This document shows, piece after piece, positions 49,352 to 60,474 of a DNA stretch of 64,000 nt. Below the pieces are notes generated by a model. The model made no database searches. It saw only the letters and a program-made list of their open reading frames with translations, and had not been told where the DNA came from. Each line of letters opens with the position of its first letter. The stretch's first letter is position 1. The DNA is from Gammaproteobacteria bacterium. GTDB lineage: Bacteria > Pseudomonadota > Gammaproteobacteria > Enterobacterales > Kangiellaceae. The translations under genes and the position numbers were made by a program. The stretch is from assembly GCA_013373375.1 (NCBI GenBank), contig JABXHY010000021.1, forward strand, positions 38,455-102,454, given 5' to 3'.

Positions 49352-49375
49352 GTTTAGGTTAAAGGAAAGAGCATT

Positions 49376-50278
49376 ATGAGCAAGCGTTTGGGTCGTGGAC
49401 TGGATGCATTCATAAGTAAAAAAATTGCCGAAAATAAAAGCGCTGATCAGCAAAGTTCGGAATCGACTGGTCCTGCAATAGATAATAAAGGCGAACTGCG
49501 CAAATTACCTATAGAGTTTTTGCAGCCAGGTCAGTATCAACCTAGAAAAATTATGACCGACGAAGCTCTCGAAGAGCTTGCTGAATCAATCAAGGCACAA
49601 GGGATCATCCAACCGATAGTCGTTAGAGCCATCAGTGATAAAAAATATGAAATCATTGCTGGAGAGCGTCGTTGGCGGGCTTCACAACTTGCACAACTTT
49701 CAGAAGTGCCTGTGTTGGTTAAAGATGTTCCGGATGAAGCCGCCATTGCAATGGCTTTGATCGAGAATATTCAGAGAGAAGATCTTAACGCCATCGAAGA
49801 AGCAACTGCATTGCAGCGTTTAATGCAAGAATTTGGATTAACACATCAACAAACTGCGGATGCAGTTGGAAAAAGTCGCACAACTGTCACTAATCTCTTA
49901 CGACTACTTCAGTTAAGTGAGGCTTGTCGCACTATGCTAGAAAGAGGCGACATTGAAATGGGTCACGCGCGTGCTCTACTTTCTTTGGACAAAAACCAGC
50001 AAACAGATGTTGCTCGTCAGGTTGTCGCGAAAGGTCTAACGGTTAGAGATACTGAAAAACTGGTTCGTAAGACAATAAACCCAATCAAAGTTAACAACCC
50101 TGTTAAGGACGAAGACCCTCACATCTCTAAACTTGAGCAGAAAATTGGAGATAAATTTGGGTCCCCGGTAACAATACAACATTCACCAAAAGGCAAAGGT
50201 AAGTTGATTTTAAGTTACAGTAACTTAGATGAGCTTGATGGTATTTTGGCAAACATGGGTCTTAAAGACGAGTTTTAA
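49376..50278 (+). CDS. parB: Chromosome partitioning protein ParB (Spo0J)
   Basis: 300 residues. N-terminal ParA-stimulating basic segment SKRLGRGLDAFISK, CTP-binding motifs PGQYQPRK and GERRWRASQLAQL, central helix-turn-helix THQQTADAVGKSRTTVTNLL for parS recognition, and a C-terminal dimerisation domain. ATG 49376 with AAAGGAAAG upstream, 24 bp after parA. Confidence 0.98.
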   Translation: MSKRLGRGLDAFISKKIAENKSADQQSSESTGPAIDNKGELRKLPIEFLQPGQYQPRKIMTDEALEELAESIKAQGIIQPIVVRAISDKKYEIIAGERRWRASQLAQLSEVPVLVKDVPDEAAIAMALIENIQREDLNAIEEATALQRLMQEFGLTHQQTADAVGKSRTTVTNLLRLLQLSEACRTMLERGDIEMGHARALLSLDKNQQTDVARQVVAKGLTVRDTEKLVRKTINPIKVNNPVKDEDPHISKLEQKIGDKFGSPVTIQHSPKGKGKLILSYSNLDELDGILANMGLKDEF

Positions 50279-50411
50279 CCCAATGTTGTTTCCTGTTTAG
50301 CTTTTGTCGTCTGTTTGAACATTTTTTGTTACCCTTTTGGCTTGCTCCTATTGTTAAGTTTCCGTTATAACAAAAAGCTTTATTTTAGGAATTTGTAACA
50401 GGAGCAAGGGT

Positions 50412-53000
50412 TTGAAATCGCGTTTTCATTTTTTGAAAAGTATTGCGACTACAGTTTTCGCAGTACTTTTAATATCTTCCACGTCATTTGCAGCTGAAAA
50501 AAAAGTAGCAAAGCCTGACAGTAAAAAGCAAAAATCAATTACTGAATCTGTCAAAGACAAAACTGAAATAGAAGGCTTTCTCGATTTTTATCAAGATGAA
50601 AAATCTGGTTCACTAATGTTAGTGATAGACGAATCACAACTTAGTAAGCCTTTTATTTATCACACTCATACCGTAAATGGAGTTCTCGATGCTGGTCATT
50701 TCAAAGGTGCATTTAGAGCTAATCGATTAATCGAGTTTCGAAAAGTATTCGATAAGATAGAGATCGTAAGTAAAACGCCTCGTTATATATTAGATGAAGA
50801 AAGTGCCATTTCGCGTTCTGAAGGTACTAATATCAGTGAGGCCATTCTTGCATCCGTGAAGATTGACACACAGAACGATAAAAAAGATCGCTATTTAATA
50901 AAGCTGGATCCTATTTTATTAACTGAGTCTTTGGAGAAAGTTTCGCCTTATCCTCGACCACCTGTTCCGGGACAGCCTGCTAAACCTACTTTTAATGTTG
51001 GAAAACTCAGTAAGTCTAAAACTAAATACATTGGTGTCAGAAGTTACCCTAAAAATAGTGATGTTGTCGTCGAATATGTATTTGATAATAACGCACCAAT
51101 GGTAAGAGGCAGTCAGGCCGTTACAGATCCTCGTACCGTAGCTATCCAGATACAGCATTCTTTTATTGAGCTGCCAGAAAACAATTACCAACCTAGACGC
51201 GATGATCCTCGAGTGGGCTATTTTACTCAGCAGTTCGATGATTTATCGTCGAGCTCATGGACGCCATTTAAAGATGTTATCAATCGATGGCATTTAGTAA
51301 AAAAAGATCCGTCTTCAGAACTATCCGAGCCGGTAGAGCCAATTGTATGGTGGATAGAAAATACAACACCGGAAGAATGGCGTGACATTATAAAAGAAGC
51401 TGGAGAGTCGTGGAATTTAGCTTTTGAAAAAGCAGGTTTTAAAAATGCGCTTCAAGTAAAAGTACAACCCGATGACGCTGAGTGGGATGCAGGAGACATT
51501 CGGTATAACGTATTGCGTTGGACCGCTTCTCCCCGCCCTCCTTTTGGTGGTTATGGACCGAGTTTGCCTAATCCTTTAACGGGGCAAATTATTGCAGCTG
51601 ATATTATGCTTGAGTACTCGTACTTTAAAAACCGTTGGTTGCACTCGACTCTTTTAAGTGAAGGTGTCAGTAATGAACAGTTTGACCATTTAGCATCAGA
51701 CTTGCCCTCTCACCTTATTTGTAGTGCCGGACATCAGTTGCACGACTCAATGATGTCTGGAATGGTAATGGCCGATTTTAATGCAATGGGATTGGATATG
51801 AAGCATAAGCTTGTTGAGCAAGCTATGCGTCGACTTATTTTGCATGAGATTGGTCATACATTAGGTCTAAATCATAATATGAAGGCCAGTCAGTTATTCA
51901 ACGCGACCGATATTCATGATGTGTCGAAAACACAAGGAAATGTCACTGCGTCTGTGATGGATTATCCGTCTGCGAATGTCGCTCCTTCAGGAGTTACTCA
52001 AGGTGATTATTACGATACTAAACCGGGACCGTACGATCTATGGGTGATTGAATACGGGTACTCTCCTTCACTAGAAGACTCAAATGAAGAAGAAGCTCGT
52101 TTGCAAAAACTATTGTCGCGCTCAACTGAGCCCGCACTTGCTTTTGGTAACGACGCTGAAGATATGAGAAGTCCTGGACGACACATTGATCCTAGAGTCA
52201 TGATTGGTGATATGTCGAACGAATCAGTTGCTTACGCTAAAGGGAGACTGGAGTTAATTAACGATACTTTTGCTTCGTTAAAGTCAAAAGCAATAGAGGA
52301 AGGCGCGAACTATCAAAGGTTATTAACCGCAACCAACTTCTTGATGAGAGAGTGGGGCCTACAATCTAGTGTGGTGTCGAGATACATTGGTGGTGTGTAT
52401 ACCGATCGAGCTTATGCTGGCCAAAAAGGGGCGACTCAACCGTTTAGAGCGGTCGAGTTAACGAAGCAAAAAGAGGCTTTATCCGTTTTAAATGATTACT
52501 TATTTGCACCTAACATCATGGAGCAAGCTGAGCCGATATTCGCTTATTTACAACCGCAAAGACGAGGATTTAGTGGATACGGTAAAAATGAAGATCCAAA
52601 AATTCATGATATGGTTCTGAATACACAACGAAAAGTGTTTGACCATTTATTGCATCCAAATGTACTGAAAAGAATTTCAGATTCTGCATTGTATGGAAAT
52701 AAATATGACCTCAATCAGTTCTTATCGGACCTTACTCAAGGTGTTTTTGAAAAAGACTTGAACGGAAACGTTAATACTTTTCGACAAAACCTACAGGTGG
52801 AGTACGTCAAACGTCTAATAAAAATAGTCGATGAAAAGTCACCTTACGATTATCTTTCAAAAGCCTCCGCTATGGCTCAGTTGTCTAGTCTTGAGAAAAC
52901 AATGAAATATAACCGCGGAAAAGGAGCAACTCGTGTACATCGTGAATATTTACATAATTTTATTGAAAAAGTTCTATTAGTCGAAAAGCGACATATTTAA
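50412..53000 (+). CDS. Secreted zinc-dependent metalloprotease (DUF5117/DUF4953 type)
   Basis: 862 residues. Signal peptide (about 1-27, ending TSFAA). The N-terminal half resembles the DUF5118/DUF5117 regions of large bacterial metalloproteases; the catalytic domain has HEIGHTLGLNHN, an extended HExxHxxGxxH zinc motif with His478, Glu479, His482 and His488, followed by a Met-turn-like SVMDYPS. Substrate unknown. TTG start at 50412 is supported by AGGAGCAAGGG upstream; no better start precedes the signal peptide. It is followed by a terminator at 53022. Confidence 0.88.
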   Translation: MKSRFHFLKSIATTVFAVLLISSTSFAAEKKVAKPDSKKQKSITESVKDKTEIEGFLDFYQDEKSGSLMLVIDESQLSKPFIYHTHTVNGVLDAGHFKGAFRANRLIEFRKVFDKIEIVSKTPRYILDEESAISRSEGTNISEAILASVKIDTQNDKKDRYLIKLDPILLTESLEKVSPYPRPPVPGQPAKPTFNVGKLSKSKTKYIGVRSYPKNSDVVVEYVFDNNAPMVRGSQAVTDPRTVAIQIQHSFIELPENNYQPRRDDPRVGYFTQQFDDLSSSSWTPFKDVINRWHLVKKDPSSELSEPVEPIVWWIENTTPEEWRDIIKEAGESWNLAFEKAGFKNALQVKVQPDDAEWDAGDIRYNVLRWTASPRPPFGGYGPSLPNPLTGQIIAADIMLEYSYFKNRWLHSTLLSEGVSNEQFDHLASDLPSHLICSAGHQLHDSMMSGMVMADFNAMGLDMKHKLVEQAMRRLILHEIGHTLGLNHNMKASQLFNATDIHDVSKTQGNVTASVMDYPSANVAPSGVTQGDYYDTKPGPYDLWVIEYGYSPSLEDSNEEEARLQKLLSRSTEPALAFGNDAEDMRSPGRHIDPRVMIGDMSNESVAYAKGRLELINDTFASLKSKAIEEGANYQRLLTATNFLMREWGLQSSVVSRYIGGVYTDRAYAGQKGATQPFRAVELTKQKEALSVLNDYLFAPNIMEQAEPIFAYLQPQRRGFSGYGKNEDPKIHDMVLNTQRKVFDHLLHPNVLKRISDSALYGNKYDLNQFLSDLTQGVFEKDLNGNVNTFRQNLQVEYVKRLIKIVDEKSPYDYLSKASAMAQLSSLEKTMKYNRGKGATRVHREYLHNFIEKVLLVEKRHI

Positions 53001-53329
53001 GATTCGCTTTGTGTATTTTGTGGAGGGTTATTGCCCTCCTTTTTCTTGACTAACCTATTGAACTTCTGCAATAAATTATTACATGACGACTTAAGTTTTT
53101 GCTTTTGACGCTTTTGTTCTAAATCCGACATTCTCTCTATTTATCAGTTTTTTATCGGTAAAATTGCCTCTTGATTTACCTCTAATTTGTGTGCCATGTT
53201 CAACACAACTTCAGCTTGCAAAGAGCTTAAGGGGTAAGGACCAAACAACCTGGCCGACAATAAAAGCAGCTATTGGGACAGTCATAAAAAGTCAGGTTTA
53301 TCATACAAAAACTATAGAGAAGTAATTAT
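53001..53329. other. Intergenic region between the metalloprotease and subtilase 1
   Basis: 329 bp. It contains the terminator at 53022-53044 and an AT-rich leader to the subtilase. No clear -35/-10 pair was found. A 44-codon minus-strand open frame (52997-53131) is present but not convincing. Confidence 0.5.
53022..53044 (+). terminator. Rho-independent terminator after the metalloprotease
   Basis: GGAGGG (53022-53027) pairs with CCCTCC (53034-53039) around TTATTG and is followed by TTTTT. Confidence 0.85.
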
Positions 53330-55681
53330 ATGAATACCAAACAACTTTTTATTACGACCTTGGTGGCTGGTGCGGTTTCTTCCGCGTTTGCTGGCAAAGG
53401 TGCTCCAGATACTTCAGAGTTTTCAATTTGGAACAATCAACAACAACAATCTAAAGTTGCACAATTAGAACAGCGGTTTATTGTAAAGTTTAAAGATGGC
53501 TCTTCTGTTACAGCGAAAAATGGTCAAGGTCAATTTGAATTAAATACTAAAGCAGCTCACCAATTACTCAGTTCGATGAATGTTAAAGTTCGAAAAGAAC
53601 TCGGTTTTGCAAAAGCTATGTCTGTGGTTTTAAATCCAAAAGCAAAACAAGCATTAATAAATAACCCTGCTGTTGAATATGTGGAAATTGATCATCCGCG
53701 CTATTTGATGGCGCAAAATATGCCATGGGGTATTAGCACTACCGAATCTAACACTGTTAGTGACAGCAACGCTTCAAATATGAAAGTTTGTATAATCGAT
53801 TCAGGATATGACATCACTAATCCAGACTTAGCGGGCAATAATCACACTGGTACCAATAACTCCGGGACAGGAAATTGGTATACACCGGGTGGATCTCACG
53901 GTACTCACGTAGCGGGTACAATTGCAGCTATCAACAACAATCAAGGTGTGGTTGGGGTTTTACCGAATCAGAACGTTAATATACACGTGGTAAAAGTTTT
54001 TAATGAAAGTGGTTGGGGATATTCTTCAGACTTGGCCTCTGCTATTAATACTTGTAAAAACAATGGTTCAAAAGTGGTGAATATGAGTTTGGGAGGTGCT
54101 GGATCAAGCACAACCGAGCGCAATGCATTACAAAACATTTATAACAGCGGCGTACTTTTAATTGCTGCGTCCGGTAATGACGGCAATACCACACTGTCTT
54201 ACCCGGCTTCTTACGACTCTGTTGTTGCTGTCGGTGCTTTAGATGAAAATAAGCAATGGGCAGAATTTTCTCAATACACAAACCAAGTTGAGTTATCAGC
54301 ACCAGGCGAAGCTGTATTATCAACTGTCGGCGTTGGTGACGGTGCGCAAGGTTATATCACTGTCGGCAGTACGACTTTTGGTGATGACAGAGCGTTACCG
54401 CTCATGCGATTTGTGCCAGTAAACGGTAATTATCAGCTACAGTATTTTAACGGAACTGCAACCGGTACTTTAGGCGCTTGTACAGTTTCAAGTGGCGGTA
54501 GTTACAGCTGTAACAATATGAGCAATAAAATTTGTTTGGTTGAACGCTTTGATAATCAATCAGGTTCGAGCTATCCAGAAACAAATCCTGTAAAAGCTTG
54601 TAAAGATGCAGGGGCTAAAGCTGCTATTGTTTACTCAAACAGCGATCGTCCTGGATTGCAAAATCCATTCTTAGTAGATGCTAATACAGAGTTTAATTTC
54701 CCAACTTTGTCAGTGAATCGCGCAGTTGGACAAGCTTTATTATCGTCTGTCGGTCAGTCGACTACTGTTGAAAGCCGAACCGGCACTGACTATGCCTACT
54801 ACAACGGTACATCAATGGCTACGCCACATGTTACTGGTGTTGCAGCTCTTGTATGGAGCCAGTTCCCACAGTGTTCAGCGTCTCAAATTCGTAATGTGCT
54901 CAATGTTACTGCGGAAGACCTAGGAAGTTCGGGCCGTGATACGAAATACGGTTATGGAATGGTAAATGCTCAAGATGCGGTTGATTATCTGTCAGCAAAC
55001 GGCTGCGATGGAAACGGCGGCGGTACAACTCCTCCACCCAGCGGTAATGAGTTAGTTAACGGTCAAGCTGAAAGTAATCTGTCTGGGTCGACCGGTAGCG
55101 AACTCCATTACACTCTTGAGGTACCTGCAGGTTCGACTAATCTGAGCTTTGCAATGAGTGGTGGCAGTGGTGATGCGGATCTGTATGTGAAATTCGGATC
55201 TAAACCAACTACTCAATCTTATGATTGTCGTCCTTATAAAGGTGGCAACAGCGAGACCTGCAACATTTCAACGGCTCAAGCAGGAACCTACTACGTCATG
55301 GTTCGCGGTTACTCAGCTTTTTCAGGAGTTAGCTTAGTTGCCAACTTTGACGAGCCTAGTTCAGGTGGTGGCCCAGTTGGCGGTTCAGCAAGCTTGGATA
55401 ACCTGTCAGGTGCACGCAGTTCATTTAATCACTATACGGTTGAGATACCATCAGGCATGTCGAGCCTATCAGTTGTTATGAGTGGTGGAAGCGGCGATGC
55501 CGACCTATATGTTCGATACGGCTCTCAATCAACAACTTCATCTTACGATTGTCGTCCATACAAAAATGGGAATGCTGAGACTTGTACCTTCACTAATCCA
55601 AATGCGGGTACTTGGTATATCAGTATTAGAGGATATTCGGCTTACAGTGGTGTTAATCTCGATGTGAGCTGGAATCCGTAA
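53330..55681 (+). CDS. Secreted S8 subtilisin-like peptidase with PA insertion and two PPC domains
   Basis: 783-residue extracellular protease. Signal peptide to about AFA (19-21); inhibitor-I9 propeptide about 48-125 (RFIVKFKDGSS); S8 domain with Asp157 (CIIDSGYD), His190 (SHGTHVAGT), oxyanion Asn283 and Ser495 (GTSMATPH). About 150 residues between Asn283 and Ser495 (roughly 335-485) look like a protease-associated (PA) domain insertion, with Cys pairs. Two C-terminal PPC domains (about 574-672 and 682-783), each with SGGSGDADLY and YDCRPYK, are joined by Gly/Pro linkers. PPC domains are normally removed after secretion. Confidence 0.93.
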   Translation: MNTKQLFITTLVAGAVSSAFAGKGAPDTSEFSIWNNQQQQSKVAQLEQRFIVKFKDGSSVTAKNGQGQFELNTKAAHQLLSSMNVKVRKELGFAKAMSVVLNPKAKQALINNPAVEYVEIDHPRYLMAQNMPWGISTTESNTVSDSNASNMKVCIIDSGYDITNPDLAGNNHTGTNNSGTGNWYTPGGSHGTHVAGTIAAINNNQGVVGVLPNQNVNIHVVKVFNESGWGYSSDLASAINTCKNNGSKVVNMSLGGAGSSTTERNALQNIYNSGVLLIAASGNDGNTTLSYPASYDSVVAVGALDENKQWAEFSQYTNQVELSAPGEAVLSTVGVGDGAQGYITVGSTTFGDDRALPLMRFVPVNGNYQLQYFNGTATGTLGACTVSSGGSYSCNNMSNKICLVERFDNQSGSSYPETNPVKACKDAGAKAAIVYSNSDRPGLQNPFLVDANTEFNFPTLSVNRAVGQALLSSVGQSTTVESRTGTDYAYYNGTSMATPHVTGVAALVWSQFPQCSASQIRNVLNVTAEDLGSSGRDTKYGYGMVNAQDAVDYLSANGCDGNGGGTTPPPSGNELVNGQAESNLSGSTGSELHYTLEVPAGSTNLSFAMSGGSGDADLYVKFGSKPTTQSYDCRPYKGGNSETCNISTAQAGTYYVMVRGYSAFSGVSLVANFDEPSSGGGPVGGSASLDNLSGARSSFNHYTVEIPSGMSSLSVVMSGGSGDADLYVRYGSQSTTSSYDCRPYKNGNAETCTFTNPNAGTWYISIRGYSAYSGVNLDVSWNP

Positions 55682-55709
55682 AATAACGAAACAAAACTCA
55701 AAATTAGAA

Positions 55710-55734
55710 AGCGGCCAATGGCCGCTTTTTTTTT
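55710..55734 (+). terminator. Rho-independent terminator after subtilase 1
   Basis: AGCGGCC (55710-55716) pairs with GGCCGCT (55720-55726) around AAT, followed by a run of nine T residues (including the last stem base). Confidence 0.9.
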
Positions 55735-55948
55735 GACTTATGTTACAGCAATATTAAATTGTGAATAATTACATTAACTTACTGCATTAATATCTCTTTA
55801 TGTTATTGTTTTGTGGTAGTTTTATTGTATTTTTGTGTGAATATTTACATTTATATTTAACCCCTCTCTGTGGCAGTTTCAGTGTTGGTCGATTAGTGGC
55901 CAGATAGGACTACCAATAAATAAAAGATAAACAGAGGCGTTAATTATT

Positions 55949-57895
55949 ATGAAAAACAAATCAGCCAAGCTGTTTATGACGACTTTGATAGCTGGATCTA
56001 TTTCAGCTGTTGTTGCTAAGTCGCCAAACAACTTGAACAACCTTACTCTTAACAAAGTTAATAACCCTGCTCAAGCAGAAGCACCGAATGGTGAAACACG
56101 ATACATTGTTAAGTTCAAAGACAACTCTCCAATGACTGTTATGACTAATGGTCAAGCGAAAATCTCTGATGAAGCCGATCGCTTAATGATGAAACACGGT
56201 GCTCGCACTGTGTTAAAGATGCCTAACAGTGGCGCAATAGCAGCTGTGTTATCACCGAAAGCTAAGGCAGCACTTCAAAACAATCCAAATGTAGAATACT
56301 TAGAGATTGACCCTGTTCGTTTCGCTCCAGAAGTTTTTTCTACTGCTGACACTCCAAGCCCAATGGCCCAAAGCACTCCTTACGGTATCAATATGGTAGA
56401 AGCGCTTCAGGTTCCCGAAGCTGGTGGTAGCATGAAGGTATGTATTACTGATACTGGATACGACATTAATCATGAAGATTTAATTTCTAGCGGCGTTACT
56501 GGTGACAATAACAGTACAACTGGTTATTGGGGTTCAGATGGTAATGGTCATGGTACACACGTAGCTGGAACCATTTCTGCATTAGATAACGGCGATGGCG
56601 TTATCGGTGTAAACCGCAATGGAAGCCTTGACCTACACATTGTTAAAGTATTTGGTAACAATGGATCGTGGGGTTATGGTTCAGACCTCGTTTTGGCGAT
56701 TAATCAATGTGTAAACTCAGGTGCAAAAGTTATCAGCATGAGTTTAGGCGGTGGTGGTTCGTCAAACACTGAGCGTAACGCTTTTGCAAGCGCACTAAAT
56801 AATGGTGTCTTATCAATTGCAGCAGCTGGTAATGGCGGAAACACTAGCTTTTCTTACCCTGCATCATATGACGAAGTAGTTTCTGTTGCTGCGGTTAATT
56901 CAAGTGGCTCATTAGCGTCTTTCTCGCAACGTAACTCGCAAGTTGAAATTTCTGGACCAGGAGTTAGCGTTAACTCTACTTGGACTGGCGGTGGCTACCG
57001 TTCGATCAGCGGTACTTCAATGGCAACTCCGCACGTTTCAGGTGTTGCTGCGTTAGTTTGGCGCCACTATCCACAATGTTCAGCGACACAAATCCGAAGC
57101 GCGTTGAATGCAACAGCAGAAGATCGAGGATCTTCAGGTCGTGATAACAGCTACGGCTGGGGTATCGTTAAAGCAAAAGCTGCCTACGATTACTTAGCTG
57201 GCGGATGTGACGGCGGCGGTACTCCTCCACCTCCACCACCACCTCCAGGTGACGGCGCTTTAACTAATGGCGAAGCAGAAACTAATATTTCTGGCGCGCA
57301 AGGTAGTGAAGTTTTCTATACCTTGGAAGTTCCAGCAGGCGCGACAGACTTGTCATTCGTGATGAGCGGTGGCTCTGGTGATGCCGATATGTATGTTCGT
57401 TTCGGCTCGAAGCCGACTACCAGTTCATATGATTGCCGACCATACCGAAATGGTAACAACGAAACTTGTGACATCTCTAATGTTAGAGCGGGAACTTACT
57501 ATGTAATGATCCGAGGTTACAGTGCTTACTCAGGAACTTCTTTGGTTGGCTCTTTCACAGCTGATGATGGTGGTGGTAACCCTCCTGGTGGTGAGCCTAT
57601 CGACGTGGTTGCAGAGAATTTATCTGTTGGCTCACGAGAGTGGATTCGCTACACCTACGATTTACCTGAAGGATACTCGACAATGACTGTAAGTATTTCA
57701 GGTGGAAGCGGTGATGCTGACTTGTATGTTAACTTCGGTTCTGAGTCAACAACTTCAAACTACGATTGTCGACCATACCGAAATGGCAACAACGAAACCT
57801 GTACTTTCCAAAACCCACAAAGTGGCACATGGCATCTAGATGTTCGTGGCTACCGAGCAGCTTCTGGCTTTACTCTTCGCTTACAAGCTGAGTAA
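55949..57895 (+). CDS. Secreted S8 subtilisin-like peptidase with two PPC domains
   Basis: 648-residue paralogue of the preceding gene. Signal peptide about 1-23, I9 propeptide about 50-125 (RYIVKFKDNS), catalytic Asp168 (CITDTGYD), His201 (GHGTHVAGT), Asn295 and Ser357 (GTSMATPHVSG). It lacks the PA insertion. A Pro-rich linker (about 425-433) leads to two PPC domains (about 440-555 and 562-648), each with SGGSGDAD and YDCRPYRNGNNETC. It is separated from subtilase 1 by a terminator and a 267-bp gap, so probably transcribed on its own. Confidence 0.94.
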   Translation: MKNKSAKLFMTTLIAGSISAVVAKSPNNLNNLTLNKVNNPAQAEAPNGETRYIVKFKDNSPMTVMTNGQAKISDEADRLMMKHGARTVLKMPNSGAIAAVLSPKAKAALQNNPNVEYLEIDPVRFAPEVFSTADTPSPMAQSTPYGINMVEALQVPEAGGSMKVCITDTGYDINHEDLISSGVTGDNNSTTGYWGSDGNGHGTHVAGTISALDNGDGVIGVNRNGSLDLHIVKVFGNNGSWGYGSDLVLAINQCVNSGAKVISMSLGGGGSSNTERNAFASALNNGVLSIAAAGNGGNTSFSYPASYDEVVSVAAVNSSGSLASFSQRNSQVEISGPGVSVNSTWTGGGYRSISGTSMATPHVSGVAALVWRHYPQCSATQIRSALNATAEDRGSSGRDNSYGWGIVKAKAAYDYLAGGCDGGGTPPPPPPPPGDGALTNGEAETNISGAQGSEVFYTLEVPAGATDLSFVMSGGSGDADMYVRFGSKPTTSSYDCRPYRNGNNETCDISNVRAGTYYVMIRGYSAYSGTSLVGSFTADDGGGNPPGGEPIDVVAENLSVGSREWIRYTYDLPEGYSTMTVSISGGSGDADLYVNFGSESTTSNYDCRPYRNGNNETCTFQNPQSGTWHLDVRGYRAASGFTLRLQAE

Positions 57896-57910
57896 CGAAG
57901 CTGCAATTAT

Positions 57911-57939
57911 AAAAAGGGAAGCTTAGGCTTCCCTTTTTT
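57911..57939 (+). terminator. Rho-independent terminator after subtilase 2
   Basis: AAGGGAAGC (57914-57922) pairs with GCTTCCCTT (57927-57935) around TTAG, flanked by A and T runs; strong and possibly bidirectional. Confidence 0.9.
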
Positions 57940-58262
57940 AATGAACCCATTCAAATTTTTAATTCAAGCCAATTGACGCTTCCATCAGAAATCTTGTTTT
58001 TTAATTAGTTAAATCATTCTGTCCAAGTTGTAATAAGACGAATTCTCTGCGAGCAACAGAAAAGCAGCTCTATGGATTGCTATTAGATACAATATCCCTT
58101 ACGGACTATAAGACTTTAATCCAATCCCAATATCTTGAAGCGAGTCTTGTAAAGTTTACTATATATGGGAAAGTTAAAAGATTACTCACCTTAAAAATCT
58201 AATCTCTCATCTATCGATTTATACACTTTAATGATCAGCGAAATAAATAAGATGAATTGGTG

Positions 58263-58291
58263 TTGAATAAGCCTGCTTAACGCCCTATAAT
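58263..58291 (+). promoter_or_regulatory. atp operon promoter
   Basis: TTGAAT (58263-58268), exactly 17 bp, then TATAAT (58286-58291): a strong sigma70-type promoter 77 bp before atpI. Confidence 0.8.
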
Positions 58292-58368
58292 TTCCCGGAA
58301 TTTTTAATAGTAATTGATAATGATTCTCAGTTACTAGAAGGCTTTAGAAATGAACTTAGGCTGTTGTT

Positions 58369-58749
58369 ATGTCGAACACAATGACACAAAAAGGACGTAC
58401 AGCTGCTTACAAAATTCTCGGTTATCAACTTGGAGTTTTAATATTCGCTTCGCTTTGGTCTTTGTTTTGGGGGGTACAAACTTCGCTGTCGCTTTTTTTG
58501 GGCGGCATGGCAATTATAATTCCCTCCTTAATATTTGTTTATAAAGTATTCCAACATTCAGGCGCTCAAGCATCACGACAAGTTTTGCATGGGTTTTATA
58601 AAGGAGAAGCTTTAAAGTTTTTTCTTGCCATAGTGATGTTTGTAATCGTTTTAAAGTGGTTGTCCGTATCGTCAACTGCTAGCTTAATTGGTTTTGTGGT
58701 AGCCGCAATAACACAAATGATGGCACCCTTTCTCGTAAAAACGACGTAA
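58369..58749 (+). CDS. atpI: ATP synthase subunit I
   Basis: 126-residue membrane protein with four hydrophobic helices (YQLGVLIFASLWSLFWGVQ first), typical of AtpI, which helps assemble the c-ring. First gene of the operon. ATG 58369 is chosen because it gives the family N terminus; its Shine-Dalgarno is weak. A different-frame open stretch from 58350 is a shadow. Confidence 0.9.
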   Translation: MSNTMTQKGRTAAYKILGYQLGVLIFASLWSLFWGVQTSLSLFLGGMAIIIPSLIFVYKVFQHSGAQASRQVLHGFYKGEALKFFLAIVMFVIVLKWLSVSSTASLIGFVVAAITQMMAPFLVKTT

Positions 58750-59625
<876 letters not shown>

Positions 59626-59672
59626 TTTTAATTAGTTCTTAGTTTTAAACATCAATATATACCTTTGAGTAG

Positions 59673-59942
<270 letters not shown>

Positions 59943-59990
59943 GCGACAACTCCGCAGTCCGTTAAATAAGACATTTTAAGGAGTTTTAAA

Positions 59991-60461
59991 GTGGAACCGA
60001 ATGCAACGATAATCGTACAAACACTCGCTTTTATTGCGTTTGTTTGGTTCACAATGAAATTCGTTTGGCCTTTGCTTGAAACAGCAATTTCAGAGCGTCA
60101 GAAAAAAATCGCAGAAGGCTTAGCGGCTTCTGAGAAGGGTGTTCATGACCTGGAACTTGCTAAAGAAAGCGCTTCTAATACTTTGAAAGAAGCAAAAGCA
60201 AAAGCAGCTGAATTAATTGACCAAGCAAAAAAGCGTCATAGCGAAATTGTCGACTCAGCTAAAGATGATGCTCGCGAAGAAGCGGATAAAATCTTGAGAG
60301 GCGCTCGCGCTGAAATAGAGCAAGAAATGACTCGTGCACGTGAACAATTACGCGCACAGCTCGCAACTTTAGCTGTTGCTGGCGCTGAGAAAATTCTTGA
60401 ACGTAATATCGACGCTGCAGCTCAAAACGACATTGTTGAAAAGCTGGTCGCAGAACTTTAA
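59991..60461 (+). CDS. atpF: ATP synthase F0 subunit b
   Basis: 156 residues: one N-terminal membrane helix (about 5-25, [16 protein letters not shown]) and a long Ala/Glu/Lys-rich coiled coil forming the peripheral stalk. GTG start preceded by AAGGAG. It lies between atpE and atpH in standard order. Confidence 0.95.
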   Translation: MEPNATIIVQTLAFIAFVWFTMKFVWPLLETAISERQKKIAEGLAASEKGVHDLELAKESASNTLKEAKAKAAELIDQAKKRHSEIVDSAKDDAREEADKILRGARAEIEQEMTRAREQLRAQLATLAVAGAEKILERNIDAAAQNDIVEKLVAEL

Positions 60462-60474
60462 CTAAGGGTGGACC

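Larger units (their letters stand above)
57896..58368. other. Intergenic region upstream of the atp operon
   Basis: 473 bp. It contains the subtilase 2 terminator (57911-57939), the atp promoter (58263-58291) and a Fur-box-like GATAATGATTCTCAGTTAC (58316-58334). About 320 bp between terminator and promoter (57940-58262) is AT-rich with no gene or RNA that I recognise. Confidence 0.55.

Noticed and set aside
52997..53131. 44-codon Lys/Gln-rich frame on the minus strand after the metalloprotease
   Set aside because: It overlaps the terminator and the metalloprotease stop, its GAGAG is too close to ATG, and a frame this short is expected by chance in AT-rich DNA.
58350..58544. 64-codon frame starting upstream of atpI
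   Set aside because: Out of frame with atpI and runs inside it; the atpI frame gives the family protein.
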